Source: Paenisporosarcina quisquiliarum_A (GTDB lineage: Bacteria > Bacillota > Bacilli > Bacillales_A > Planococcaceae). From it: a stretch of DNA of 64,000 bases. The stretch covers positions 13,648-77,647 of the forward strand of contig NZ_JBHZRU010000018.1 of NCBI RefSeq assembly GCF_043641925.1, written 5' to 3'. This document shows positions 16,869 through 25,385 of this stretch, in pieces (positions within the stretch are counted from its first letter, which is position 1; each line of letters starts with the position of its first letter). The notes beneath the pieces are model-generated. The model saw only the letters and a list, made by a program, of their open reading frames with translations, searched no databases and was not told the origin of the DNA. Both the position numbers and the translations under genes were made by a program.

Positions 16869-18515
16869 ATGTTTGATTGTCGAGAAGAAGTGTTGGCTTT
16901 AACGAAGCAACTTGTGCGAATTGAAAGTATTGTGAATGAGGGCGGGGAAAAGGTTGTCTCACAAGCTATTCATACCCTTATTTCGTCCTATCCATATTTC
17001 CAAGAACATACGGATAACGTCATCTATCAGCCAACTGAAGACGATGACCAAGAACGATACAATGTCATCGCTTTTGTGAAAGGGACAAAAAGTCCTTCTA
17101 ATAAAACTGTCATATTGATGGGGCATGTCGATACAGTTGGTATTGATGATTTTCAATTAAAAGAATATGCATTAGATCCTGATGCCTTAGCACAAGCGCT
17201 TCACAATGAAGAATTACCTCCAGCTGTTCGTGCCGATCTGGAGTCTGGCGAATACGAATTTGGACGCGGCGTGCTCGATATGAAATCAGGTGTTTCGAGT
17301 CATCTGTATTTATTAAAATACTATTCAGAACATCCTGAAGAAATGGAAGGGAATTTGCTCGTGGTCTTTGAATGTGACGAGGAAGATGGCTCTCATGGAA
17401 TCATTTCTTCTTTAACTGAACTTAAAAATCTTCGAGACACGCATGGTTTTGAATATGTAGCGGCGATTAATGCTGACTTTGTATCTCCACGGTATAACGG
17501 GGATCCTAATCGGTACATATACAAGGGGACAGTCGGTAAGTTATTGCCATCATTCTTTATTACCGGATCGGAAACGCATGTGGGTTCATGTTTTGAAGGA
17601 ATCGATCCTAATTTCATCGCCGCTCATTTGACGAGACAAATTAGTTATAATCCTTCTCTTTGTAATGAAGCACTAGGTGAGACGACGGTACCACCGGTTT
17701 CATTGAAACAAATGGACTTAAAACCAACCTATACCGTGCAGACCGCATTATCGGCATATGTGTATTTCAATTTCTTCATTCATTCATGGTCACCGAAAGA
17801 AGTGCTCGAATTGTTGAAAGTGGAAGCTGCAACGGCGTTTGCAACAGCTTTACATGAATTCAAGACGCATTATCAAGCTTTCACGCAAGCAAGCGGGGAG
17901 CCAATGAATGAAATTCTATGGGAACCAAGAGTTATGACTTATGAAGAGATGGATGAACATTTAGTTGATGAACATGGAGAAGCGTATATACAACATATGG
18001 ATGAATTCAAGGGACAACTGATGTTACAAACGGAACTAGATACCCGCATGTTTGCAGCCCGAGTTGTCGAAGAAGCGTGGAAGTGGATGCCAGATAAAAA
18101 CCCAGCGATTATCGTGTTCTATTCGTCGCTTTATTCGCCAAGAATAGAGCTATCTGGTAAAACAGAACACGAAAGAAACTTATTAGATGCACTCGAAATA
18201 GCTGTCGAGACTGTACAACCGCATTATCAACATCCGATCGTGACAAAGAACTTCTTTCCTTACATCTCGGATATGAGTTTCGTCGCAATAAGTGATGATG
18301 AAGTTGGAATATCCGCTGTATCTGCGAACAACCCAGGATGGGGTACGAAGCATTACGTCAATTACCAAGCCATTCGCGATATCAATGTTCCGGTTATTAA
18401 TATAGGTCCATATGGACACGATGCGCACAAACAATACGAACGAATGGAACGTAGCTTTACACTTGATATCGTTCCGAATTTAACTAATCAGGTTATAATA
18501 GAATTAATTGGATAA
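16869..18515 (+). CDS. rocB: Arginine utilization protein RocB, M20 family metallopeptidase
   Basis: M20-type peptidase/deacylase linked to arginine catabolism in Bacillus, 548 residues (B. subtilis RocB is about this size). Metal-binding motifs are visible: LMGHVDTVGIDD, then GRGVLDMKSGVSSHL and FECDEEDGSHG. The exact reaction of RocB is not established. AAGGGGTG precedes the ATG with good spacing. Here it stands alone, not within a roc operon; an arginine-type importer lies at 59-61 kb. Confidence 0.88.
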   Translation: MFDCREEVLALTKQLVRIESIVNEGGEKVVSQAIHTLISSYPYFQEHTDNVIYQPTEDDDQERYNVIAFVKGTKSPSNKTVILMGHVDTVGIDDFQLKEYALDPDALAQALHNEELPPAVRADLESGEYEFGRGVLDMKSGVSSHLYLLKYYSEHPEEMEGNLLVVFECDEEDGSHGIISSLTELKNLRDTHGFEYVAAINADFVSPRYNGDPNRYIYKGTVGKLLPSFFITGSETHVGSCFEGIDPNFIAAHLTRQISYNPSLCNEALGETTVPPVSLKQMDLKPTYTVQTALSAYVYFNFFIHSWSPKEVLELLKVEAATAFATALHEFKTHYQAFTQASGEPMNEILWEPRVMTYEEMDEHLVDEHGEAYIQHMDEFKGQLMLQTELDTRMFAARVVEEAWKWMPDKNPAIIVFYSSLYSPRIELSGKTEHERNLLDALEIAVETVQPHYQHPIVTKNFFPYISDMSFVAISDDEVGISAVSANNPGWGTKHYVNYQAIRDINVPVINIGPYGHDAHKQYERMERSFTLDIVPNLTNQVIIELIG

Positions 18516-18545
18516 ACAAACTTGACCTACTGAGGGGGCATATTG

Positions 18546-18875
18546 ATGAACATTAGAATGTCGAAAAATATAGGTTTTCAAGTACATGATGTTGAAAAGG
18601 CTAAAGAATTTTACTCGACCATTTTTGGAATGAAGGAACCTGATCAAAAAGATGTGGATGAGGTAGAATTTAGAACAAAGAACAATTCGATTTACTTAAT
18701 GGGTGGAATTGAAAATCTCGGCCCCATAATGGAAGTGGTCGTCAGCGATTTAGATGAAGCAAAGAAGCACTTTGTCGAAAATGGTTGTGAAGTCGTTAGG
18801 TGGAATGGCAAAGGGAAAGACTGTTACATTAAAGATCCTTTTGGGATGATATTTAATGTTTGGGAAGAGTCATGA
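18546..18875 (+). CDS. VOC family protein (glyoxalase/bleomycin-resistance fold)
   Basis: A 109-residue protein of one vicinal-oxygen-chelate domain (two beta-alpha-beta-beta-beta units). Features: NIGFQVHDVEKAKEFYSTIFG at the start and CYIKDPFGMIFNVWE at the end. Ligand residues are partly degenerate, so enzyme class cannot be given. ATG 18546 follows GAGGGGG; a TTG one codon earlier is less likely. It lies 30 bases after rocB and may be co-transcribed. Confidence 0.8.
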   Translation: MNIRMSKNIGFQVHDVEKAKEFYSTIFGMKEPDQKDVDEVEFRTKNNSIYLMGGIENLGPIMEVVVSDLDEAKKHFVENGCEVVRWNGKGKDCYIKDPFGMIFNVWEES

Positions 18876-18958
18876 TTTAGCATTCAATAAAGAATTGGGC
18901 ATTATTTAGTCTTCTCATGGTAAGATGGAGATAGCGTATAAACGAAGGAGCAAACTAC

Positions 18959-19240
18959 ATGAAAATTACAAATCATTTATTTGATAAAATTAATGACCCT
19001 ACTGGAATTATTGAAGGTGACCGTTACGAATTCTTATTAGACCTTGAAATTGATGAGGAAGATGAGTTATTCACAGAAGGTGGCGTCGACCTACGTGTCA
19101 TTATAGCTTCAGATGACAATGGTTTGCGTATTGTCCAGTATTACTTCACAGATAAAGGAACGAAAACGACAATGGATTTCGCTCTTGAAGATGATGAAGA
19201 AGCTGAAATTTTAGCATTTTGTAAAGAAAAAATGGCATAA
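18959..19240 (+). CDS. Small acidic protein, DUF6509-like
   Basis: A 93-residue, strongly acidic soluble protein (many Asp/Glu, for example LEIDEEDELFTEGGVDLRV). It resembles the conserved Bacillales family annotated DUF6509; function unknown. CGAAGGAG lies just upstream of ATG 18959. Followed by a strong terminator, so it is probably monocistronic. Confidence 0.7.
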   Translation: MKITNHLFDKINDPTGIIEGDRYEFLLDLEIDEEDELFTEGGVDLRVIIASDDNGLRIVQYYFTDKGTKTTMDFALEDDEEAEILAFCKEKMA

Positions 19241-19242
19241 TT

Positions 19243-19290
19243 AATAATCCTTTTAAACCAATTCATCAGGTTTAAAAGGATTATTTTTTA
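19243..19290 (+). terminator. Strong intrinsic terminator
   Basis: A 17-bp perfect stem (AATAATCCTTTTAAACC with its complement) and a T-run follow the small acidic protein gene. Confidence 0.9.
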
Positions 19291-19423
19291 TTTATGGATA
19301 TCTGAATAAGAAAAGTCTTACCTAGCACTATAATGGGTGCGCAATTTTCTAATTTCCACACCTTATCACTTTCATTTACCTGTAAAACTCTTGTACCATG
19401 TAGAGGAAAAGGAGGGCTGCCAA

Positions 19424-19711
19424 TTGAAGGATGACCATCACGCAAAAATTCAATATACACTTGTTGAACGTAAAATCGATTATCATTACCAACTCCAAAA
19501 AATTGCAACCAAGCATGAATTAGTTGTGACTAGAGATGAAGTGATCACGGCTACAACTGCCTTCGGTTTACACCAAGTGCTAGATGTCTCCTACAAGCCA
19601 TTTTCATCAGAAGCAGGGATCCTGTATCTCCATACCAACCAAGGTGTTTTTCCATTTCATATTCACTCAAATCCTTCTACCTTTATTGAGACTTTTCGTT
19701 TATTTAAATAA
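19424..19711 (+). CDS. Small protein of unknown function, possible bacterial PH-like domain
   Basis: I choose a TTG start at 19424 because AAAGGAGGG lies 7 bases upstream, giving 95 residues; the frame is open back to 19337 but lacks a ribosome site there. The sequence is soluble and mixed alpha/beta. The stretch GILYLHTNQGVFPFHIHSNP followed by a C-terminal helix is reminiscent of PH-like domains in Bacillus stress proteins, a weak inference. It converges with the CapA-like gene, 3 bases between the stops. Confidence 0.55.
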   Translation: MKDDHHAKIQYTLVERKIDYHYQLQKIATKHELVVTRDEVITATTAFGLHQVLDVSYKPFSSEAGILYLHTNQGVFPFHIHSNPSTFIETFRLFK

Positions 19712-19714
19712 AGC

Positions 19715-20872
19715 CTATTCTACAATCAAAAGTTCATCGATAAAGGTTGCCATATGATGCTGAGTCGACTCGGAATATTGTTTGTGATCAATTAAATGGG
19801 CATCTGTTAACACATCCATTGGAATGATTTCAAAGTCACGATTATTTGTATGATGGGTGTAAGTGGATATGAAGTTTGGTTCGTTTAATGTGATGGTAGA
19901 TTTCCCTTGAAAGATCGTTTTAGTTACTTCAATGCCCCCAATTCCACCAATTCGTCTATCTAACCCTATTTGACCGGACAAAAAGTTCCCTAAACTATAC
20001 ATAATAAACGTTTTAGAACCATCTGGCCTTTCAATCCAATCCATTGGCTGCAATACATGTGGATGGTGGCCAATAATGATATCCACTCCCATAGTTGATA
20101 GTTCGCGAGCGAGTTCAAGTTGGGAGGTACTTGGTAAACTTTCGTACTCATTTCCCCAATGCATCGAGACCACTACAACATCTGATGATTCCTTGGCTTT
20201 ACGAACATCTTGTTGAATGAGCGGTAAGTCAATTAGGTTAATTAAATACGGTTTATCTTCTGGAACCGGCATGCCATTCGTTCCGTAGCTATAGGCTAAA
20301 AATGAAAACGTAATATCGTTTTTCGTCAAAGTTCGAATTTCTTCTCGATCTTCAAATGACTGAAATGCGCCTGTATATGGCATTTGAATTTGATTCCAAT
20401 AGGATAAGGCATTTTGAATGGCTTGTTCACCCTTATCCATCGTATGGTTATTCGCTAGTGTCACAATGTCGATCCCCGCATCCTTCAAAGCATCGCCAAT
20501 TTCAAAAGGACTATTAAAAAGCGGATAGCTAGAGAGTCCTAACTCTTTTCCACCAATCATCGTTTCTTGGTTTGCCACTGCAATATCTGCACTTTCTAAC
20601 AAAGGTTTTACTTGGGTAAACATAGGAGAGAAATCATAAGTGCCTTCAGGGGTTGCCGCATCTTTGTACACAGGTTGATGGAGAAGGATATCACCAATAG
20701 CCACTAACTTGGCTCTTTTGACGATAGGTTTGTCCAATTTTTTAGGCTGTATCGGTTCAATTTCCATGGCATGGGTGACTGGTTCAACTTCAACATTAAA
20801 ATCAATAGAAGAGGACTCCTCACAACCACCGAGGAAAACAAACAGGGCAAATAGAATGATATATTTTTTCAA
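19715..20872 (-). CDS. CapA family lipoprotein (poly-gamma-glutamate synthesis/capsule-type metallophosphatase fold)
   Basis: Surface lipoprotein of 385 residues. A signal peptide with lipobox FLGGC puts the lipid on Cys17. The PGA_cap domain is clear: AIGDILLHQPVYKDA, then DIAVANQETMIGG, DIVTLANNHTMDKGEQ, VSMHWGNEYE and IIGHHPHVLQPMDW, all metal-site motifs of CapA/PgsA proteins. No capBC genes lie nearby, so capsule synthesis is not implied. The start is TTG 20872 with AAGGTGGG upstream. Confidence 0.87.
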   Translation of the reverse strand: MKKYIILFALFVFLGGCEESSSIDFNVEVEPVTHAMEIEPIQPKKLDKPIVKRAKLVAIGDILLHQPVYKDAATPEGTYDFSPMFTQVKPLLESADIAVANQETMIGGKELGLSSYPLFNSPFEIGDALKDAGIDIVTLANNHTMDKGEQAIQNALSYWNQIQMPYTGAFQSFEDREEIRTLTKNDITFSFLAYSYGTNGMPVPEDKPYLINLIDLPLIQQDVRKAKESSDVVVVSMHWGNEYESLPSTSQLELARELSTMGVDIIIGHHPHVLQPMDWIERPDGSKTFIMYSLGNFLSGQIGLDRRIGGIGGIEVTKTIFQGKSTITLNEPNFISTYTHHTNNRDFEIIPMDVLTDAHLIDHKQYSESTQHHMATFIDELLIVE

Positions 20873-20961
20873 GACATACCCACCTTTTTGAGAAATACAT
20901 GCATGTTAGCATTGCTTAAATGTATGTCCAATAAGCGGGTGTTATTATGAAAAAGTCATAA

Positions 20962-20990
20962 TTGACAAAATTCAGTCATTCGCATATTCT
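20962..20990 (+). promoter_or_regulatory. Sigma-A promoter for the MutS2-type gene leader
   Basis: TTGACA (20962-20967), 17-base spacer, TATTCT (20985-20990). Transcription would start near 20997, about 450 bases before the gene, giving an unusually long 5-prime leader. Confidence 0.8.
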
Positions 20991-21030
20991 AACTATGAAA
21001 GTAAATGTGCTCGAAAGAGGAGATTATTTT

Positions 21031-21054
21031 ATGAGTGTGAATGTTCTTAACTAA
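21031..21054 (+). CDS. Seven-codon leader peptide ORF
   Basis: ATG to TAA encoding MSVNVLN. An AGAGGAG ribosome site sits 9 bases upstream and about 35 bases after the predicted transcription start. The last codons (GTTCTTAAC, 21043-21051) pair perfectly with 21134-21142, so a ribosome stalled here would change leader folding. This is the layout of leader peptides in translation-attenuated antibiotic-response genes; expression is inferred. A second open frame (21117-21230, 37 codons) has no ribosome site. Confidence 0.55.
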   Translation: MSVNVLN

Positions 21055-21386
21055 CCCGTTAATTGAATACGGTCTTGAATAAAGCCAAAACCCATAAATT
21101 GATTGGGTTATTTAGTATGCGCTTTTCAAGAATGTTAAGAACAAGCATCATAGCAATGAAGAATGGATATGTAATTTCCAGCTATGGCATGTATTTGTCA
21201 TCGCTTTTTTTTATGCTGATTAGTGAGTGAAGTTTTCGGAAATCAGTATAAGAAAATACATCGCTTTCACCATTTTGGTGTAACGTGATTTTCTAATGGG
21301 AATTTATTTTGAGGTGGCCTTAAAACTCAAGTTGAATTCTTTATGAATGAAGGAAAAGACTATCCAGCATAAGTAGGTCAATCTTC

Positions 21387-21422
21387 AAAGCCATCATGAG
21401 TGTTTTCATGGTGGCTTTTTTT
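21387..21422 (+). terminator. Leader terminator directly before the MutS2-type gene
   Basis: AAAGCCATCATGA and TCATGGTGGCTTT form a 13-bp stem with one G-U pair, followed by TTTTTTT. The ribosome site AAGGAGG (21431-21437) of the gene begins eight bases later. As no real gene ends between the promoter and this site, it is best read as an attenuator. Confidence 0.8.
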
Positions 21423-21444
21423 ATTTGAAAAAGGAGGAAAATAA

Positions 21445-23370
21445 ATGAATCAACAAACCATTGACGTATTAGGATATCAAGAAATTTTACAAGAGGTAGG
21501 GAGTTATGCCATCACCGATCGTGCGAAGAATACAATTGAGGGAATGCGACCTTCAACCAATAAAAAAACGATTGAACATGCATTAAACGAAGTACAAGAG
21601 GCACTAGAGATTATGCGAATAAGTTCAAGTGTACCGATTCACACACTCAGTGACATGGAACAATATATTGAACAAGCAAAAAAAGGTTTGTATATACGAG
21701 CCGACCAATTTACGCGTATCGTATCTTTCTTGGATCATTGCCATAAGTTAAAACGCTTCATGAAAGATAAACAATATGCTGCGCCTACTATTCATTTATA
21801 TGCAGAATCTATTGGTGATTTAAGCGAATTGGAAACTGAAATCATCCGCTGTTTAAAGCATGGCCAAGTTGACGATTATGCGACGAAGGAACTCTCAACG
21901 ATTCGAAGACAATTAGGTATGCTTCTTGCTAAGGTAAAAGATAGAGCTCAAACGATGGTGAAGTCTAAAACCTTCGCACCTTATTTGCAGGAAAGTATGG
22001 TTTCAGAAAGAAATGGACGATTTGTCTTTGCTGTTAAAAGAGAGTACCGAAACAAAGTGAACGGCAATGTTCTCGATACATCAGCTTCAGGAGCGACATT
22101 ATTCATGGAACCAAAAGAATTGGAAGTCATGCAGGGAGAAATCGACTTATTAAAAATTGCAGAAGAGCATGAAGTCGAGAAAATCTTATATGAACTGACC
22201 GAACAATTCCTTGAACATGAAATGTCTATGAATATTGCGATGGACACGATGCATCATTACGATGTTATTTTTGCAAAAGCCAAACACAGCAAACTAATTG
22301 AAGGGCAATGTCCTATTTTAAATGAAGAATACCTCATTCATTTAAAAGGAGCTAGACACCCCATGTTAAAAGGGAATGCGGTTCCGCTTTCTTTACAATT
22401 TGGTGAGCACGATCGCGCTCTTGTTATTACAGGACCGAATACAGGCGGGAAGACGGTAACACTTAAAACAATCGGCTTACTGACCATGATGGCTCAAACG
22501 GGCTTATTTATTCCAGCTGAAAAAGGGAGTACACTTCACATTTTCCAAAAGATTTTCGTAGATATTGGCGATGGTCAAAGCATAGAAGCAAATCTGAGCA
22601 CATTCAGCTCACGCCTCGTCAATATTATTGAGATTTTAAAGTCAACGGATCAACGCTCACTCGTGCTGCTCGATGAATTGGGGTCTGGAACAGACCCTAG
22701 TGAAGGCATGGCTTTAGCAATCGTCATACTTGAACAACTCTTTGAGAAAGGAGCAACGCTTTTTGCAACCACTCATTACAGTGAAATGAAGGACTTTGCC
22801 GATGCAAAAGAAGGCTTTTTAAATGGTTCCATGGAATTCGATCTGGAAACTTTGCGTCCTACTTATCGTCTATTATTAGGACAAAGCGGGAAGAGCCAAG
22901 CATTTGATATTGCTTTGAAGCTTGGGTTACATCCAGATTTAATCAGAAAAGCACATGTCATTTCGTACAAAAACGCGCATCCATTTTCAAACTCGATTCC
23001 AAGTGAAAACTTGAAGGATCTTCATTATGTAAAACAAATAACCACCTTTAAACATGATCGAAAACTTCGCAAAGAGATCGTAGAGGATAAAGTTCCGTTA
23101 TTTGAACAAGGAGACAATGTGAAAATAACTGCTACGAATGAAACCGGAATTGTTTATAAAGGGCCAAGTAGCAACGGGAATTATATTGTTCAAGTGAAAG
23201 GTGAAAAGAAAGAGTTTAACCATAAACGTCTTAAACTTCATATTAAAAAAAGTGAACTATATCCAGAGGATTATGATTTTGATATTGTATTTAAATCCAA
23301 AGAATATCGTAAAGTGAAAAATCAGTTGGATCGAAAGTCTGTAGAAGGTCTAACTCTAGAAGAAGATTAA
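21445..23370 (+). CDS. MutS2-type ATPase lacking the Smr domain
   Basis: MutS-superfamily ATPase of 641 residues. It has the MutS2 core/lever helices (about 1-300), Walker A GPNTGGKT (330-337), the segment STFSSRLVNI and Walker B LLDELGSGTDPSEG, then a basic linker and a KOW-like beta module (VPLFEQGDNVKITATNETG). It stops at RKSVEGL, exactly where MutS2 would continue into the Smr nuclease domain (full MutS2 is about 785). MutS2 acts in recombination control and, in B. subtilis, ribosome collision rescue. This copy is likely a paralog. Start ATG with AAGGAGG. Leader suggests attenuation. Confidence 0.87.
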   Translation: MNQQTIDVLGYQEILQEVGSYAITDRAKNTIEGMRPSTNKKTIEHALNEVQEALEIMRISSSVPIHTLSDMEQYIEQAKKGLYIRADQFTRIVSFLDHCHKLKRFMKDKQYAAPTIHLYAESIGDLSELETEIIRCLKHGQVDDYATKELSTIRRQLGMLLAKVKDRAQTMVKSKTFAPYLQESMVSERNGRFVFAVKREYRNKVNGNVLDTSASGATLFMEPKELEVMQGEIDLLKIAEEHEVEKILYELTEQFLEHEMSMNIAMDTMHHYDVIFAKAKHSKLIEGQCPILNEEYLIHLKGARHPMLKGNAVPLSLQFGEHDRALVITGPNTGGKTVTLKTIGLLTMMAQTGLFIPAEKGSTLHIFQKIFVDIGDGQSIEANLSTFSSRLVNIIEILKSTDQRSLVLLDELGSGTDPSEGMALAIVILEQLFEKGATLFATTHYSEMKDFADAKEGFLNGSMEFDLETLRPTYRLLLGQSGKSQAFDIALKLGLHPDLIRKAHVISYKNAHPFSNSIPSENLKDLHYVKQITTFKHDRKLRKEIVEDKVPLFEQGDNVKITATNETGIVYKGPSSNGNYIVQVKGEKKEFNHKRLKLHIKKSELYPEDYDFDIVFKSKEYRKVKNQLDRKSVEGLTLEED

Positions 23371-23592
23371 GTGCAAAATAAGGAATAATACAACATATTG
23401 TGTCGATATAAAATTAACACACTATATATTGATTTTTAAGGGCTGCAATCATATAATAAATACAAGATATAAAGTTCTTCGTTTCAGTACTAAATACTTC
23501 TTAGTGAAACACTTCTCTGCAATATGTAACCCAGTTTTTATTTCCTTTAAATATGTGCATCACAAAATCATATGGGTATGGGGGATGGGAAT

Positions 23593-23778
23593 ATGAAAAT
23601 GAAGTCATTGAGTAAGAGAAGCGTGACATTGATGCTCATAAACATTAAAAAGAAAGAAATGATCTTGAAAGCAAAACGGTATGGTCGAACACATCCTACA
23701 GTTGTGAAGTGTAGCCAACAATTAGATGTGTTACTAAATCAGTATCAAGGGATTCATTTATACAAAGATGTTGTTTAA
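23593..23778 (+). CDS. Spo0E-like aspartyl-phosphate phosphatase
   Basis: A 61-residue protein with the Spo0E family helical hairpin: INIKKKEMILKAKRYG, then HPTVVKCSQQLDVLLNQYQ containing the S-x-x-L-D motif. Such proteins dephosphorylate Spo0A-P and hold back sporulation. Start ATG 23593 is chosen (GGGGGATGGG upstream); in-frame ATGs at 23572 and 23578 would add an unlikely Gly/Asp-rich lead. It has its own 220-base upstream region, and a shared terminator follows. Confidence 0.78.
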   Translation: MKMKSLSKRSVTLMLINIKKKEMILKAKRYGRTHPTVVKCSQQLDVLLNQYQGIHLYKDVV

Positions 23779-23794
23779 TCCAATACCTCTAATT

Positions 23795-23839
23795 AAAAAG
23801 GCAGAAGAATGGGCTCCACGCCTAATCTTCTGCCTTTTT
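23795..23839. terminator. Bidirectional terminator
   Basis: AAAAAGGCAGAAGA pairs with TCTTCTGCCTTTTT around a 17-base loop, with T-runs on both strands. It separates the Spo0E-like gene from the convergent MFS gene. Confidence 0.88.
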
Positions 23840-23858
23840 CTATATTCACTGTAATTAC

Positions 23859-25076
23859 TTATAATAAAGATTCTTTCGGTTCTCGAGCATAGAGCATATA
23901 CACTAAAAAGAACAAGCCAGCACTGAGCAAACGCAACCCTGAATTTATGTACATCGCAGTTTCAACACCCCAAGAGTTCAATAGCCAGATGCCAACTTGA
24001 GGAGCAAGGAAAGCAACGAGTGCCAACAATACATTGTACGTTGTAATACAGTAGGTACGTGACGCCTCAGGAGACTGTTCAAGTAAAAGGTTAAACAATA
24101 GCAACACCACGCCAGATAGGAAGAAACCAGACATTGTTTGTACGATTGTTAAGTAATACAAATTGGTCGATAACACGGTCAAAAATGGCGTGCTCGCCAT
24201 GCCGATTGCTGCATAAACAAATACTCGAACGTTGGATTTCCGCTCAGCCCATTTTTTCCACAAAGGGAACGTCAAAATTTGCATAAGCATATTTCCCACC
24301 GAAAACATACTAATCCAAAAGATAGTCGCACCGACAACCCGAACATGGTAGATGTTGAAAATTCCCCACGCCATTTGCCAGGCAAAATTAAAGAATAACG
24401 CAGCCGCTAAAAACCACACAAAACTTGAGTGTTTAAAAATGGACCACTCCATCAATTTCTTTTTAACCAATGGACCGCTTCCAGAAGTGCGGGGCTCATC
24501 ATGCTTCATCAAAATGAAAGCTTCTAGTAATCCAAAACCAAATGCGATGGCAAATAAAATCTGGTATGCCGTTACATTATTAGATTGATCTTTCATCACA
24601 ATCCCAATAACTAAGGTTGAAACTAATCCAACCATTGTTAATAAACGATTTCGATCACTAAAGAATTCCCCGCGTCTCGATTCACTAATCATCCCACTAA
24701 TTAATGTTTGCCACCCAATATTGGCGACAGTATTCGGTACACTCATTAAAGCGACAATAATCAGAAATGCCCACGCTTGCATCGATTCGGAAGGGATATA
24801 AACGACAACAACGATAAATAAAAACATGATTCTCGCTAACAGAATGGAAAGGGCGACAAGCTTCTTATGTTCGTGAGCCCGATTAAGTAAGATGGCAGCC
24901 GGTATCGTCATAAGCAATGCCATTAGAGGGGGAAGAGAACTAATTAACCCGACTTGATAATTCGTTGCGCTTAAAATGGTAATCGCAAATATTGGGAAAA
25001 AGTTATTTGAAAAATTCATTGCCACAGTCGATGCCATGCCATTATAGATACTTATTTTTTCGTTATATGGACGCAT
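23859..25076 (-). CDS. MFS transporter
   Basis: A 405-residue membrane protein with about twelve helices and the major facilitator fold. The start MRPYNEKISIYNGMASTVAMNF and the loop SESRRGEFFSDRNRLLTMVG resemble a family of uncharacterised Bacillales MFS proteins with a conserved cytoplasmic loop between helices 4 and 5. Substrate unknown. GGAGAT precedes the ATG at 25076. Monocistronic. Confidence 0.85.
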   Translation of the reverse strand: MRPYNEKISIYNGMASTVAMNFSNNFFPIFAITILSATNYQVGLISSLPPLMALLMTIPAAILLNRAHEHKKLVALSILLARIMFLFIVVVVYIPSESMQAWAFLIIVALMSVPNTVANIGWQTLISGMISESRRGEFFSDRNRLLTMVGLVSTLVIGIVMKDQSNNVTAYQILFAIAFGFGLLEAFILMKHDEPRTSGSGPLVKKKLMEWSIFKHSSFVWFLAAALFFNFAWQMAWGIFNIYHVRVVGATIFWISMFSVGNMLMQILTFPLWKKWAERKSNVRVFVYAAIGMASTPFLTVLSTNLYYLTIVQTMSGFFLSGVVLLLFNLLLEQSPEASRTYCITTYNVLLALVAFLAPQVGIWLLNSWGVETAMYINSGLRLLSAGLFFLVYMLYAREPKESLL

Positions 25077-25320
25077 ATTAATCTCCGCATAATTTCATAA
25101 ATTTGATGTTACGCTTTGAATTATATACCTGTTCAAAAAGAATACAAGTCCTTTGTGACACGAAATATTCGTAATGGAAAAATTGGGTTGAATGGACCTA
25201 GAACCATTTTGGGCAAAAGTCATGTTCCATCATTTAGTCCGTGAAAATCCTGACATAGAGGGGGTATTCAGAACCGTATCATTCACTTTTATTGCTAATA
25301 AAAATCCATTTACCAATAGG

Positions 25321-25369
25321 AAAAAGAGTTATCAATTCCCTTTTAAAAAGGCAATCGATAACTCTTTTT
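25321..25369. terminator. Terminator after the subtilisin gene
   Basis: AAAGAGTTATC and GATAACTCTTT pair, with further pairing inside (GCCTTTT/AAAAGGG), and T-runs on both strands. It ends the protease transcript. The rest of the 25077-25320 gap shows only the upstream region of the MFS gene and nothing else I can name. Confidence 0.88.
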
Positions 25370-25385
25370 AATATGTGTTTATTAA

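Larger units (their letters stand above)
21031..21423 (+). promoter_or_regulatory. Structured leader (attenuator) of the MutS2-type gene
   Basis: Nested pairings: 21043-21051 with 21134-21142, and TAACCC (21052-21057) with GGGTTA (21105-21110) plus AATT with AATT inside. A further hairpin lies at 21251-21295 (AGAAAAT with ATTTTCT, inner CACC with GGTG). It ends in the terminator at 21387-21422, eight bases before the ribosome site. T-rich 21204-21212 may mark a second pause or weak terminator. No known riboswitch class is recognised. Confidence 0.6.

Noticed and set aside
21117..21230. 37-codon frame in the MutS2-type leader
   Set aside because: No ribosome site, and it overlaps the pairing partner of the leader ORF; kept only as a remark in the leader entry.
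20962..21444. T-box or metabolite riboswitch before the MutS2-type gene
   Set aside because: No T-box bulge sequence or recognisable riboswitch core is seen, whereas a leader ORF with its own ribosome site is present.
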